Source of the DNA: Roseateles_B sp051857535
GTDB taxonomy: Bacteria > Pseudomonadota > Gammaproteobacteria > Burkholderiales > Burkholderiaceae_C
Reading direction: 5' to 3'
DNA length: 64,000 nucleotides
Assembly: GCF_051857535.1 (NCBI RefSeq)
Contig: NZ_JBPZGY010000002.1
Coordinates: forward strand, 248,001-312,000
Shown here: positions 39,503 through 48,469 of the stretch, one piece after another
Numbering within the stretch: the stretch's first letter is position 1
How the letters are laid out: every line of letters begins with the position of its first letter
Made by a program: the position numbers and the translations under genes
The notes under the pieces: generated by a model
The model's database searches: none
Told to the model about the DNA's origin: nothing
Seen by the model: the letters and a program-made list of their open reading frames with translations, nothing else

Positions 39503-39868
39503 ATGTTGACCAAGAAAGAACAGCGCATCCGTCGCTCGCGCCAGACCCGTGCCCGCATCGCCGTGCAACGCGTCGCCCGCCTGACGGTTTTCCGCTCCAA
39601 CCTGCACATCTACGCCAGCGTCATCTCCGAAGATGGCACTCGCGTCCTGGCCAGTGCCTCGACTGCCGAGAAGGATGTCCGCGCCCAGCTGGGTGGCGAA
39701 GGCAAGGGTGGCAACGTGGCCGCTGCCACGCTGATCGGCAAGCGTATCGCCGAGAAGGCCAAGGCTGCTGGCGTCGAGAAGGTGGCGTTCGATCGCGCTG
39801 GCTTCGCCTACCACGGCCGTATCAAGGCCCTGGCCGAAGCTGCCCGCGAAGCCGGCCTGCAGTTCTAA
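39503..39868 (+). CDS. rplR: 50S ribosomal protein L18
   Basis: The 121-residue 5S rRNA-binding protein contains RLTVFRSNLHIYASVISEDGT and FDRAGFAYHGRIKALAEAARE, typical of the family. It is 11 bases after rplF. Confidence 0.99.
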   Translation: MLTKKEQRIRRSRQTRARIAVQRVARLTVFRSNLHIYASVISEDGTRVLASASTAEKDVRAQLGGEGKGGNVAAATLIGKRIAEKAKAAGVEKVAFDRAGFAYHGRIKALAEAAREAGLQF

Positions 39869-39889
39869 GCGCATAAAGGATTGACGAAC

Positions 39890-40408
39890 ATGGCAAAGTT
39901 TCAACCCCGCGTGCAGGACGAAGGTCGCGACGACGGTTTGCGCGAGAAGATGATCGCGGTGAACCGCGTGACCAAGGTGGTGAAGGGCGGCCGTACGCTG
40001 TCGTTCGCAGCACTGACCGTGGTCGGCGACGGTGATGGCCGCATCGGCATGGGCAAGGGCAAGGCGAAGGAAGTTCCGGTCGCCGTGCAAAAGGCCATGG
40101 AATCGGCTCGCCGTAACATGGTCAAGGTGAACCTGCGTAACGGCACGATCCATCACAACGTGGTGGGCGAGCACGGTGCTTCGCGCGTCATGATGGCTCC
40201 GGCCCCTGCCGGTACCGGCGTGATCGCTGGCGGCCCGATGCGTGCGGTCTTCGAAGTGATGGGTGTGACCGACATCGTGACCAAGAGCCACGGTTCGACC
40301 AACCCCTACAACATGGTTCGCGCCACCCTGGACGCCCTGAAGCGCTCGACCACGGCCGCTGAAGTCGCTGCCAAGCGCGGCAAGACTGTTGAAGATATCT
40401 TCAACTGA
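39890..40408 (+). CDS. rpsE: 30S ribosomal protein S5
   Basis: The 172-residue fidelity protein has the double-stranded RNA-binding segment LREKMIAVNRVTKVVKGGR and GIGKGKAKEVP-like MGKGKAKEVPVAVQKAM. ATG 39890 is the family start; a TTG three codons upstream is in frame but not needed. The spectinomycin-loop region shows no obvious deletion. Confidence 0.98.
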   Translation: MAKFQPRVQDEGRDDGLREKMIAVNRVTKVVKGGRTLSFAALTVVGDGDGRIGMGKGKAKEVPVAVQKAMESARRNMVKVNLRNGTIHHNVVGEHGASRVMMAPAPAGTGVIAGGPMRAVFEVMGVTDIVTKSHGSTNPYNMVRATLDALKRSTTAAEVAAKRGKTVEDIFN

Positions 40409-40430
40409 GTCGCCAGGATTGGAGAGACAG

Positions 40431-40613
40431 ATGTCTGACAAGAAAACTCTGACGGTCAAGCTGGTGCGCAGCCCGATCGGCTGCCGTGCCTCGCACCGTG
40501 CCACCGTGACCGGTCTGGGCCTGCGCAAGATGAACAGCACCCGTGTCCTCGAGGACACCCCGGCTGTGCGCGGCATGATCAACAAGATCGCCTACCTCGT
40601 GCAGGTGCTGTAA
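40431..40613 (+). CDS. rpmD: 50S ribosomal protein L30
   Basis: The 60-residue protein MSDKKTLTVKLVRSPIGC... with VTGLGLRKMNSTRVLEDTP fits the family in length and sequence. ATG 40431 follows GGAGAG; longer frames run into rpsE. Confidence 0.98.
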   Translation: MSDKKTLTVKLVRSPIGCRASHRATVTGLGLRKMNSTRVLEDTPAVRGMINKIAYLVQVL

Positions 40614-40638
40614 GCACGGCGCGAATCAAGGACTAGAT

Positions 40639-41076
40639 ATGCAACTCAACACCATCAAGCCCGCCGCTGGTGCCAAGCACGCAAAGCGTCGCGTGGGCCG
40701 TGGCATTGGCTCCGGTCTGGGCAAGACTTGCGGCCGCGGCCACAAGGGCCAGAAGTCGCGTGCTGGCGGCTTCCACAAGGTCGGCTTCGAAGGCGGCCAG
40801 ATGCCTCTGCATCGTCGCCTGCCCAAGCGTGGCTTCAAGTCGCTGACGCTGCCGTTCAATGCCGAGATCACCCTGAGCGATCTGCAAGGCCTGGCCGGTG
40901 ACGAAATCGACCTGCTGACGCTGAAGGCTGTCGGCCTGGTGCCCGAATTGACGAAGGCCGTCAAGGTCATCCTGTCGGGTGAGATCAGCCGCAAGGTCAC
41001 GCTGAAGGGCGTGGGTGCTACGGCTGGCGCCAAGGCCGCGATCGAAGCCGCTGGCGGCTCCGTCGCTGCTGAGTAA
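40639..41076 (+). CDS. rplO: 50S ribosomal protein L15
   Basis: The 145-residue assembly protein has the glycine/arginine-rich N-terminus KRVGRGIGSG-type HAKRRVGRGIGSGLGKTCGRGHKGQ and the GFEGGQMPLHRRLPKRGF block. It is 25 bases after rpmD and 20 before secY. Confidence 0.98.
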   Translation: MQLNTIKPAAGAKHAKRRVGRGIGSGLGKTCGRGHKGQKSRAGGFHKVGFEGGQMPLHRRLPKRGFKSLTLPFNAEITLSDLQGLAGDEIDLLTLKAVGLVPELTKAVKVILSGEISRKVTLKGVGATAGAKAAIEAAGGSVAAE

Positions 41077-41096
41077 AGCTCAAGGATCAGGCAACA

Positions 41097-42407
41097 GTGG
41101 CTACCAACCCGAATCAACTGGCCAAGAGCGGCAAGTTCGGTGACCTGCGTCGCCGTCTTGTGTTCCTGTTGCTGGCTCTGGTCGTCTACCGCATCGGGGC
41201 ACATATCCCCGTGCCCGGTATCGATCCCGTCCAGCTGCAGCAGTTCTTCAAGGGCCAGCAGGGTGGCATCCTGAGCCTGTTCAACATGTTCTCTGGCGGT
41301 GCGCTGTCGCGCTTTACCGTCTTCGCGCTGGGCATCACGCCCTACATTTCGGCTTCCATCGTGATCCAGTTGATGGGTTACGTTGTTCCGAGCCTGGAAG
41401 CGCTGAAGAAGGAAGGCGAAGCCGGTCGTCGCAAGATCACGCAGTACACGCGCTATGGCACGCTGGGCCTGGCGATCTTCCAGAGCCTCAGCATCGCGCT
41501 CGCCCTGGAAAGCTCGCCGGGTCTGGTACTGGCTCCCGGTTTCGGCTTCCGCCTGACCGCTGTCAGCAGCCTGGTCGCTGGCACCATGTTCCTGATGTGG
41601 CTGGGTGAGCAGATCACCGAGCGCGGCCTGGGCAATGGCATCTCGATCCTGATCTTCGGCGGTATCGCTGCGGGTCTGCCGGGCGCCATCGGTGGCTTGC
41701 TGGAGCTGGTGCGTACCGGTGCAATGTCGATCTTCTCCTGCCTTGTGGTGGTGGCGATCGTCATCGGTGTCACCTGGCTGGTGGTCTTCGTCGAACGTGG
41801 TCAGCGCAAGATTTTGGTGAACTACGCCAAGCGTCAAGTGGGCAACAAGGTGTACGGCGGCCAGTCGTCGCACCTGCCGCTCAAGCTGAACATGTCGGGT
41901 GTGATTCCGCCGATCTTCGCGTCATCCATCATCCTGCTGCCGACCACGCTCGTGAGCTGGTTTGCGACGGGTGACAGCATGCGCTGGTTGAAAGATATCG
42001 CGGACATGTTGCGTCCGGGTCAGCCTATCTATGTGCTGCTCTACGCTTCCGCGATCGTCTTCTTCTGCTTCTTCTACACGGCGCTGGTTTTCAACAGCCG
42101 TGAGACTGCAGATAACCTGAAGAAGAGTGGTGCATTCATCCCCGGGATTCGTCCTGGTGAGCAGACCGCGAAGCACATCGACAAGATTCTGTCGCGTTTG
42201 ACCCTGGCGGGCGCCATCTACATCACCGGTGTGTGCCTGCTGCCTGAGTTCCTGACACTGAAGTACAACGTTCCCTTCTATTTCGGCGGCACGTCGCTGC
42301 TGATCATTGTTGTGGTGACGATGGATTTCTGGGCCCAGGTGCAGTCTTACGTGATGAGTCAGCAGTACGAATCGCTGCTGAAGAAGGCAAACTTCAAGGC
42401 CAACTGA
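41097..42407 (+). CDS. secY: Preprotein translocase subunit SecY
   Basis: The 436-residue channel has ten predicted membrane helices. The plug/helix-2 region (GGILSLFNMFSGGALSRFTVFALG) and the cytoplasmic loop VNYAKRQVGNKVYGGQSSHLPLKLNMSGVIPPIF are diagnostic. The start is GTG, after AGGATC, 20 bases from rplO. It works with SecE (12411) and with the SecD/YajC proteins at the end of the window. Confidence 0.99.
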   Translation: MATNPNQLAKSGKFGDLRRRLVFLLLALVVYRIGAHIPVPGIDPVQLQQFFKGQQGGILSLFNMFSGGALSRFTVFALGITPYISASIVIQLMGYVVPSLEALKKEGEAGRRKITQYTRYGTLGLAIFQSLSIALALESSPGLVLAPGFGFRLTAVSSLVAGTMFLMWLGEQITERGLGNGISILIFGGIAAGLPGAIGGLLELVRTGAMSIFSCLVVVAIVIGVTWLVVFVERGQRKILVNYAKRQVGNKVYGGQSSHLPLKLNMSGVIPPIFASSIILLPTTLVSWFATGDSMRWLKDIADMLRPGQPIYVLLYASAIVFFCFFYTALVFNSRETADNLKKSGAFIPGIRPGEQTAKHIDKILSRLTLAGAIYITGVCLLPEFLTLKYNVPFYFGGTSLLIIVVVTMDFWAQVQSYVMSQQYESLLKKANFKAN

Positions 42408-42465
42408 GTGCCAACTCAGTGGAGCCATCCATTAACAACCGTACCAACCGAAGCGACAACGAGGC

Positions 42466-42684
42466 ATGGCGAAAGACGACGTCATTCAAATGCAGGGTGA
42501 GATTCTCGAAAACCTGCCCAATGCCACGTTTCGCGTAAAGCTGGAAAACGGTCATGTCGTTCTCGGCCACATCTCCGGCAAGATGCGTATGCATTACATC
42601 CGCATCCTGCCCGGTGACAAAGTGACTGTGGAATTGACACCGTACGATTTGAGTCGTGCTCGCATCGTGTTCCGGGCGAAGTGA
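42466..42684 (+). CDS. infA: Translation initiation factor IF-1
   Basis: The 72-residue OB-fold factor blocks the A site during initiation. MAKDDVIQMQGEILENLPNATFRV and GKMRMHYIRILPGDKV are conserved. It lies between secY and rpmJ, the usual betaproteobacterial arrangement. Confidence 0.98.
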   Translation: MAKDDVIQMQGEILENLPNATFRVKLENGHVVLGHISGKMRMHYIRILPGDKVTVELTPYDLSRARIVFRAK

Positions 42685-42742
42685 GCGAATTTGTCCCCCG
42701 GACGCGCTGTTTGAGCGAATAGATTAGGTCAAGGAGCAGACC

Positions 42743-42856
42743 ATGAAAGTTTCGGCATCCGTCAAGAAGATGTGCCGCAATTGCAAGATCATCCGTCGCA
42801 AGGGCGTGGTGCGTGTGATCTGTACCGATCCGCGCCACAAGCAGCGCCAAGGCTGA
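42743..42856 (+). CDS. rpmJ: 50S ribosomal protein L36 (zinc type)
   Basis: The 37-residue protein starts MKVSASVKKMCRNCK and ends DPRHKQRQG. C11, C14, C27 and H32 form the zinc site of the C+ form. AAGGAG precedes the ATG. It is the shortest gene of the cluster, between infA and rpsM. Confidence 0.98.
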   Translation: MKVSASVKKMCRNCKIIRRKGVVRVICTDPRHKQRQG

Positions 42857-42890
42857 TTGCTGCACGACACGAGCGAATTAGAGGACGCAA

Positions 42891-43256
42891 ATGGCACGTA
42901 TTGCTGGTATCAACATTCCGCCGCAAAAGCACACGGAGATCGGTCTGACCTCGATCTACGGCATTGGCCGTACGACCGCGCAGAAGATCTGCACCGCTTG
43001 CGGTATTCCGTTCGACAAGAAGGTCAAGGACCTCAATGACTCCGATCTGGAAAAGATCCGTGAGGAAGTGGGTAAGCTGACCATCGAAGGCGACCTGCGC
43101 CGTGAGATGTCGATCAACATCAAGCGTCTGATGGACCTGGGTTGCTACCGTGGTTTCCGTCACCGCCGTGGCCTGCCGCTGCGCGGCCAGCGTACGCGCA
43201 CCAATGCCCGTACCCGCAAGGGTCCGCGCAAGGCTGCGCCGACCGGCAAGAAGTGA
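42891..43256 (+). CDS. rpsM: 30S ribosomal protein S13
   Basis: The 121-residue head protein contacts the large subunit and P-site tRNA. MARIAGINIPPQKHTEIGLTSIYGIG and the basic C-terminal RGLPLRGQRTRTNARTRKGP are present. It opens the alpha-type cluster, 34 bases after rpmJ. Confidence 0.99.
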   Translation: MARIAGINIPPQKHTEIGLTSIYGIGRTTAQKICTACGIPFDKKVKDLNDSDLEKIREEVGKLTIEGDLRREMSINIKRLMDLGCYRGFRHRRGLPLRGQRTRTNARTRKGPRKAAPTGKK

Positions 43257-43285
43257 TCCTGCGGCAACCCTGAAGAGAGCTCACC

Positions 43286-43690
43286 ATGGCAAAAGCACCT
43301 AACAACTCGGCTGCCCAGCGCGTTCGCAAGAAGGTTCGCAAGAACGTGGCTGACGGCATCGCCCACGTCCACGCTTCTTTCAACAACACCATCATCACCA
43401 TCACCGACCGTCAAGGCGGCGCCCTGTCCTGGGCTTCGTCGGGTGGTCAGGGCTTCAAGGGCTCGCGCAAGTCGACCCCCTTCGCAGCCCAGGTGGCGGC
43501 CGAAGTGGCTGGACGCGCTGCTCAAGAGCAGGGCATCAAGAACCTGGATGTCAAAATCAAGGGCCCCGGTCCTGGTCGCGAGTCCTCCGTCCGTGCACTG
43601 GCTGCGCTGGGCATCCGCATCAATTCGATTTCGGATGTGACGCCTGTCCCGCACAACGGTTGCCGTCCGCAGAAGCGTCGTCGCATCTAA
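43286..43690 (+). CDS. rpsK: 30S ribosomal protein S11
   Basis: The 134-residue platform protein has HVHASFNNTIITITDRQGG and the C-terminal DVTPVPHNGCRPQKRRRI. It lies 29 bases after rpsM and is followed by a terminator-like hairpin rather than directly by rpsD. Confidence 0.99.
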   Translation: MAKAPNNSAAQRVRKKVRKNVADGIAHVHASFNNTIITITDRQGGALSWASSGGQGFKGSRKSTPFAAQVAAEVAGRAAQEQGIKNLDVKIKGPGPGRESSVRALAALGIRINSISDVTPVPHNGCRPQKRRRI

Positions 43691-43725
43691 GGCGATTTTG
43701 CTGCGATAATCGCGGACTCATTTCC

Positions 43726-43764
43726 CGCGCCGGCGGGCACGAAAGTGCCGCGCCGGCTGTTTTG
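43726..43764 (+). terminator. Terminator-like hairpin after rpsK
   Basis: GCCGGCGGGCAC and GTGCCGCGCCGGC pair with one bulge around a GAAA loop, followed by TGTTTTG. This strong stem lies 40 bases after the rpsK stop. Confidence 0.75.
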
Positions 43765-43766
43765 CT

Positions 43767-43881
43767 GAGTGCAACGCAGGTTGCAACTCATGAAGCCCAC
43801 CGTTCGAGCCTACAAAAAAACGGGCCGGACTCGCGCAGGCGCCCTCATAGGTCTTGCGTCAGATTGAACAAGGACACGCAA
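43767..43881 (+). promoter_or_regulatory. Structured leader upstream of rpsD
   Basis: A hairpin (GAGTGCAAC / GTTGCAACTC, 43767-43789) is followed near the start codon by TTGCGT and ACGCAA arms that would place the AAGGAC ribosome site in a loop. Autoregulation by S4 is an inference from E. coli, where S4 controls the alpha operon. Confidence 0.4.
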
Positions 43882-43882
43882 A

Positions 43883-44506
43883 GTGGCACGTTACCTCGGC
43901 CCCAAGGCCAAACTTTCCCGCCGTGAAGGCACCGACCTGTTCCTGAAGAGCGCCCGCCGCGCCATCAGCGACAAGGCCAAGTTCGACACCAAGCCCGGCC
44001 AGCATGGTCGTACTTCGGGTCAGCGCACCTCTGACTTCGGTCTGCAGCTGCGTGAGAAGCAGAAGGTCAAACGCATGTATGGCGTGCTGGAACGTCAGTT
44101 CCGCCGCTATTTCGCCGAAGCCGAGCGCCGCAAGGGTTCGACCGGCGTGAACCTGCTGACGCTGCTGGAATCCCGTCTGGATAACGTCGTGTATCGCATG
44201 GGCTTTGGGTCCACGCGCGCTGAAGCACGTCAGCTGGTCTCGCACAAGAGCATCACCGTGAATGGCGAAGTGGTGAACATTGCTTCCTATCTGGTGAAGG
44301 CCGGCGACGTGGTCGCCGTCCGTGAAAAGGCCAAGAAGCAACTGCGCATCGTTGACAGCCTGAAGCTGGCCGAGTCGATCGGTATGCCGGCGTGGGTGCA
44401 GGTGGATGCCTCCAAGATGGAAGGCGTCTTCAAGAAGGCCCCGGATCGCGACGAATTCGGCGCTGAGATCAACGAATCCCTGATCGTTGAGCTGTACTCG
44501 CGTTAA
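43883..44506 (+). CDS. rpsD: 30S ribosomal protein S4
   Basis: The 207-residue primary 16S-binding protein uses a GTG start (MARYLGPKAKLSRREGTDLFLKS). The zinc-free form carries the S4 domain LESRLDNVVYRMGFGSTRAEARQLVSHKSITVNG. It has its own leader and is followed by a terminator, so it may be transcribed partly on its own. Confidence 0.99.
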   Translation: MARYLGPKAKLSRREGTDLFLKSARRAISDKAKFDTKPGQHGRTSGQRTSDFGLQLREKQKVKRMYGVLERQFRRYFAEAERRKGSTGVNLLTLLESRLDNVVYRMGFGSTRAEARQLVSHKSITVNGEVVNIASYLVKAGDVVAVREKAKKQLRIVDSLKLAESIGMPAWVQVDASKMEGVFKKAPDRDEFGAEINESLIVELYSR

Positions 44507-44518
44507 TTCTTTCGCGCC

Positions 44519-44554
44519 TGCCGAGCGGCCCTTCCTGGGCCTGCTCGGCTTTTC
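44519..44554 (+). terminator. Rho-independent terminator after rpsD
   Basis: GCCGAGC (44520-44526) pairs with GCTCGGC (44543-44549), extended by inner GGCCC / GGGCC, and is followed by TTTT. Confidence 0.85.
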
Positions 44555-44642
44555 CTCGTCCGGGTCCCGCGTTCTCGCTGGATCCGGTTGGTCCCTCAGC
44601 CTTATCGGTGTAACGAACCGAGGGTATTGAAAGAAAGACCTC

Positions 44643-45632
44643 ATGCAAACCAATCTGCTCAAACCCAAATCCATCAATGTGGAGCCCCTGGGCGGTCATC
44701 GCGCCAAGGTCACCCTGGAGCCGTTCGAACGCGGCTATGGCCACACCCTGGGCAATGCCCTGCGCCGTGTGTTGCTGTCCTCGATGGTGGGTTATGCGCC
44801 GACGGAAGTGACGATCGCAGGGGTGCTGCACGAGTACTCCGCCATCGATGGCGTGCAGGAAGACGTGGTTCACATCATGCTGAACCTCAAGGGCGTGGTG
44901 TTCCGCCTGCACAACCGTGAGGAAGTGACTCTGGTGCTGCGCAAGGAGGGCGAAGGCCCCGTCACCGCAGCGGACATCCAGACCCCGCACGACGTCGAGA
45001 TCATCAATCCTGAGCACGTTATTGCCCATCTGTCGCAAGGCGGCAAGCTGGACATGCAGATCAAGGTCGAAAAGGGCCGTGGCTATGTGCCTGGCACGAT
45101 GCGCCGCTATGGCGATGAGCCGACCAAGTCCATTGGCCGCATCGTCCTCGATGCCTCTTTCTCGCCGGTCAAGCGCGTCAGCTACGCTGTTGAGAACGCC
45201 CGCGTCGAACAGCGCACCGATCTGGACAAGCTGGTGATGGAGATCGAAACCAACGGCGCCATTTCGCCGGAGGAAGCGATCCGTGCCTCGGCCAAGATCC
45301 TGGTCGAGCAGCTCGCCGTGTTCGCGCAGCTGCAGGGTACCGACCTGGTTGACGCTTTCGATCAACCAGCCCAGCGCTCCAGCACCTTCGACCCGATCCT
45401 GCTGCGTCCTGTGGACGAGCTGGAACTGACGGTTCGTTCTGCCAACTGCCTGAAGGCTGAGAACATCTATTACATCGGCGATCTGATTCAGCGCACCGAG
45501 ACAGAGCTGCTCAAGACTCCCAACCTGGGTCGCAAGTCGCTCAACGAAATCAAGGAAGTGCTGGCTTCGCGTGGCCTGACTCTGGGCGCCCGCCTGGAAA
45601 ACTGGCCGCCGCAAGGTCTGGACAAGCGCTGA
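44643..45632 (+). CDS. rpoA: DNA-directed RNA polymerase subunit alpha
   Basis: The 329-residue subunit has the assembly domain (VTLEPFERGYGHTLGNALRRVLLSSM) and a C-terminal domain with ELELTVRSANCLKAENIYYIGDL and LLKTPNLGRKSLNEIKEVL, which binds UP elements and activators. It starts 136 bases after rpsD, beyond a terminator, so read-through or a local promoter must supply it. Confidence 0.99.
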   Translation: MQTNLLKPKSINVEPLGGHRAKVTLEPFERGYGHTLGNALRRVLLSSMVGYAPTEVTIAGVLHEYSAIDGVQEDVVHIMLNLKGVVFRLHNREEVTLVLRKEGEGPVTAADIQTPHDVEIINPEHVIAHLSQGGKLDMQIKVEKGRGYVPGTMRRYGDEPTKSIGRIVLDASFSPVKRVSYAVENARVEQRTDLDKLVMEIETNGAISPEEAIRASAKILVEQLAVFAQLQGTDLVDAFDQPAQRSSTFDPILLRPVDELELTVRSANCLKAENIYYIGDLIQRTETELLKTPNLGRKSLNEIKEVLASRGLTLGARLENWPPQGLDKR

Positions 45633-45633
45633 T

Positions 45634-45720
45634 CTGGCGCTCCCCTAGGCGCTGACGCGTCTCCCGCCAGGGGGCGAGTTCGATAGAGCGGCAATGCCCG
45701 ATCTACGAGCTTCGCTGGGG
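45634..45720. repeat. GC-rich inverted-repeat element between rpoA and rplQ
   Basis: CTGGCG (45634-45639) pairs with CGCCAG (45665-45670). The following palindrome TCGATAGAGCGGC / TGCCCGATCTACGA spans 45680-45708. The junction AGGGGGCGAG is shared with the element after fusA (29053-29105), and the order of hairpin then palindrome is the same, so this is probably a diverged relative. Confidence 0.5.
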
Positions 45721-45830
45721 AGGGCTTCGCAAGAGTATTTTGAAAGGGTGGCGTGTTGACAAGCGCCATCCGGTGCCCCGGCAGTACCTGATACGGCTGC
45801 TGGTATTACATAGTAGGAAAGGAAAGCACC

Positions 45831-46223
45831 ATGCGTCATCGTAACGGCCTCCGCAAGCTGAACCGCACCAGCGAACACCGTAAGGCAATGCTGCGCAACA
45901 TGGCAGTCTCGCTGCTGCAGCATGAAGCCATCAAGACCACGGTCCCCAAGGCCAAGGAGCTGCGTCGAGTTGTCGAGCCCCTGATCACCCTGGCCAAGGA
46001 GCCGACGCTGGCTAACCGCCGCCTGGCGTTTGACCGGCTGCGTGATCGCGACATCGTCAGCAAGCTGTTCAACGAGCTGGGCCCGCGTTTCGCGACCCGT
46101 CCTGGCGGCTACACCCGCATCCTGAAGATGGGCTTCCGAGTGGGCGACAACGCTCCCATGGCCTATGTCGAGCTGGTGGACCGCGCCGAAGAGGCTGCTG
46201 AAGCTCCGGCTCAGGCCGAATAA
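45831..46223 (+). CDS. rplQ: 50S ribosomal protein L17
   Basis: The 130-residue protein starts MRHRNGLRKLNRTSEHRKAML and has RRLAFDRLRDRDIVSKLFNELGPRF and the GGYTRILKMGFRVGDNAPMA block. A short alanine/glutamate tail follows. It closes the ribosomal block, with a terminator 40 bases downstream. Confidence 0.99.
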   Translation: MRHRNGLRKLNRTSEHRKAMLRNMAVSLLQHEAIKTTVPKAKELRRVVEPLITLAKEPTLANRRLAFDRLRDRDIVSKLFNELGPRFATRPGGYTRILKMGFRVGDNAPMAYVELVDRAEEAAEAPAQAE

Positions 46224-46262
46224 TCCCAGGCTGCAGCAGCATCTGCTGCGCGCCCACTTAGA

Positions 46263-46289
46263 AAGGCCGGCTTATGCCGGCCTTTTTTA
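46263..46289 (+). terminator. Rho-independent terminator after rplQ
   Basis: A 9-bp perfect stem (AAGGCCGGC / GCCGGCCTT) with a TTAT loop is followed by six T. Confidence 0.95.
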
Positions 46290-46461
46290 TTCTCCAGGGC
46301 GAGATATGCGGCAGACGCGGCCAGGCCCAGTCATACCGTGGCCTATCGCATCCCTGCTGGCGGCAAGGTCGCGCAGCCGCTAAGCTGCGCGCTTCCCAAT
46401 GGGCGCTGCGGCGCCTGCCAGCCTCAGGTGGTAGGCCTCTCTGGCGCAATGAGAACTCATC

Positions 46462-48354
46462 ATGAACATGATTAAGCAAGCGGTCCCGGGCTGGCTGCGG
46501 GCATGGCTCGCGCCGCTACTCCTGCTGCTCGGTGCCTCTGCGGCCTTTTCCGACGATTTCCTGGAGCCGGAGCAGGCTTTCAAGCTCGCCGCTCGAGTGC
46601 AAGGGGAGAAGTCCGTCGAGTTGCGTGTGAGCATCGCGCCCGGCTACTACATGTACCGGGAGCAGTTCCAGTTCCTCTCCGACGGCGTTGAGCTCAAGGC
46701 TCGGGTGCCTGATGGCAAGAAGAAGTTCGACGAGACCTTTCAGAAGGAGGTCGAGATCTATCGGGAAGGGCTGAGCATCCGGCTGGATGTGGCGCAAGCG
46801 CCGGCCAGCTTCGAGCTCAAGGTCTCAGGTCAGGGCTGCGCGGACAAGGGGCTGTGCTATCCACCCATGACGCGGCCCTTGCGGGTCGAGTTGAAGGGCT
46901 TTGGCGGCGCCGGGAAGGTGAGCCTGCTCCCTCCTGGTGAGGGGCTGGGTAGCTTCGGTGATGGTGATGACTTGCCGGGGGGCTCTTCGGCGGCGTCCGG
47001 TGGAGATTTGGGCGCGTCGTCGCCAGTCCAGAACGAGAAGGCTGGCGGCGGCCTAGAGGCAGCATTGCAGTCCGGGCGCTTCTGGTGGGTGGTTGGGCTG
47101 TTCTTCATTGGTGGCGTCGGTTTGTCACTGACGCCTTGCGTCTTGCCCATGGTGCCCATCCTGGCCTCCATCATTGTGGGTGGAGGGGCTCAGGTGTCCC
47201 GGGGGCGCGGCTTCGCGCTGGCACTGGCCTACTCCCAGGGCATGGCCCTGGTCTACACCTCGCTGGGTATTGCTGCGGGTCTGGCTGGCGAGGGCCTGGC
47301 TGCCTACTTTCAGTCTCCCTGGGTGCTGGGCTCTTTCGGATTGGCGCTGTGTCTCTTCGCGCTGTCCATGTTCGGCGCCTACGAACTTCAGTTGCCCAGT
47401 CGCTTTGCCAACCGGCTGAATGACGCTTCGCAGCGCTTGCAGGGCGGACGCCTGTTTGGCGTGTTCATGATGGGGGCCCTGTCTGCGTTGCTGGTAAGCC
47501 CCTGCGTGACGGGTGTGCTGGCCAGTGCCCTGCTGTATCTCAGCAAGACGCATGATGTCGTGCTGGGGGGCTCTGCGCTGTACGCCATGGCCAACGGCAT
47601 GAGCGTGCCGCTGCTGTTGCTGGGGCTTTCGGCTGGCTCCTTACTTCCGCGTGCCGGTGCGTGGATGGACGGCGTCAAGCACTTCTTCGGCATGTTGCTG
47701 CTGGCTGTGGCCTTGTGGACCGTGCAGCCCCTGCTGCCGGACGCCGCAATGCAGCTGTTGATGGGCGGGCTGGCTGTGGCATCCGCGCTTGCGCTTGGCC
47801 TCTTCAAGAGCTGGCATCCGCATGCCGGCCCTCGCGCATGGATGGGCAAGACGGCTGCTCTTGCGGCCCTGGTCTTCGGTCTCTTGCAGTGGGTGGGTGC
47901 TGCGGCAGGTGGTACCGATCCCCTCAAGCCCTTGCGCGGTGTCTTTGGGGTCTCGCCCGCGCAGGCGGCCTCGGCTGGTCCGGGGGCGATGAGTCAGCCC
48001 CTGGTATTCCAGAAGATCCACAGCGTGGCCGAGCTCGACGCGGTGTTGAAAAGTGCTGGTCGGCCGGTCATGCTGGACTTCTATGCCGACTGGTGCAAGT
48101 CGTGCAAGGAAATGGAGCGCTTCACCTTCAGTGATCCGCAGGTCCAGCAACGCCTGAGCAAGGCCCTGCTGCTGAAGGCCGACGTCACGGCCAACAATGA
48201 GGAAGATCGCGCGCTGCTCAAACGCTTCAAGCTGTTTGGCCCGCCCGGCACCATCTTTTTTGACCGGACAGGGGTGGAGCTGCAGGACAAGCGAGTGATC
48301 GGCTTCCAGGATGCAGCCAGGTTCATTCGATCACTGGACGATGCTGGAATTTGA
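46462..48354 (+). CDS. dsbD: Thiol:disulfide interchange protein DsbD
   Basis: The 630-residue protein passes electrons from cytoplasmic thioredoxin to the periplasm. A signal peptide leads to the N-terminal domain with C126 and C132 (GCADKGLCYPP). The eight-helix membrane domain holds C226 in LTPCVLPMVP and C348 in SPCVTG. The C-terminal thioredoxin-like domain has the C545-K-S-C548 pair. All three redox pairs are intact. It helps DsbC-type isomerases and cytochrome c maturation. The 170-base gap after the rplQ terminator should contain its promoter. Confidence 0.97.
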   Translation: MNMIKQAVPGWLRAWLAPLLLLLGASAAFSDDFLEPEQAFKLAARVQGEKSVELRVSIAPGYYMYREQFQFLSDGVELKARVPDGKKKFDETFQKEVEIYREGLSIRLDVAQAPASFELKVSGQGCADKGLCYPPMTRPLRVELKGFGGAGKVSLLPPGEGLGSFGDGDDLPGGSSAASGGDLGASSPVQNEKAGGGLEAALQSGRFWWVVGLFFIGGVGLSLTPCVLPMVPILASIIVGGGAQVSRGRGFALALAYSQGMALVYTSLGIAAGLAGEGLAAYFQSPWVLGSFGLALCLFALSMFGAYELQLPSRFANRLNDASQRLQGGRLFGVFMMGALSALLVSPCVTGVLASALLYLSKTHDVVLGGSALYAMANGMSVPLLLLGLSAGSLLPRAGAWMDGVKHFFGMLLLAVALWTVQPLLPDAAMQLLMGGLAVASALALGLFKSWHPHAGPRAWMGKTAALAALVFGLLQWVGAAAGGTDPLKPLRGVFGVSPAQAASAGPGAMSQPLVFQKIHSVAELDAVLKSAGRPVMLDFYADWCKSCKEMERFTFSDPQVQQRLSKALLLKADVTANNEEDRALLKRFKLFGPPGTIFFDRTGVELQDKRVIGFQDAARFIRSLDDAGI

Positions 48355-48380
48355 GTTGGGCCGCCAAAACGTGCTACACT
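48351..48380 (+). promoter_or_regulatory. Sigma-70-like promoter of the initiator tRNA genes
   Basis: TTGAGT (48351-48356, overlapping the dsbD stop) and TACACT (48375-48380) are 18 bases apart, ending 12 bases before tRNA-fMet. Confidence 0.55.
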
Positions 48381-48392
48381 ATTAGCTTCAGT

Positions 48393-48469
<77 letters not shown>

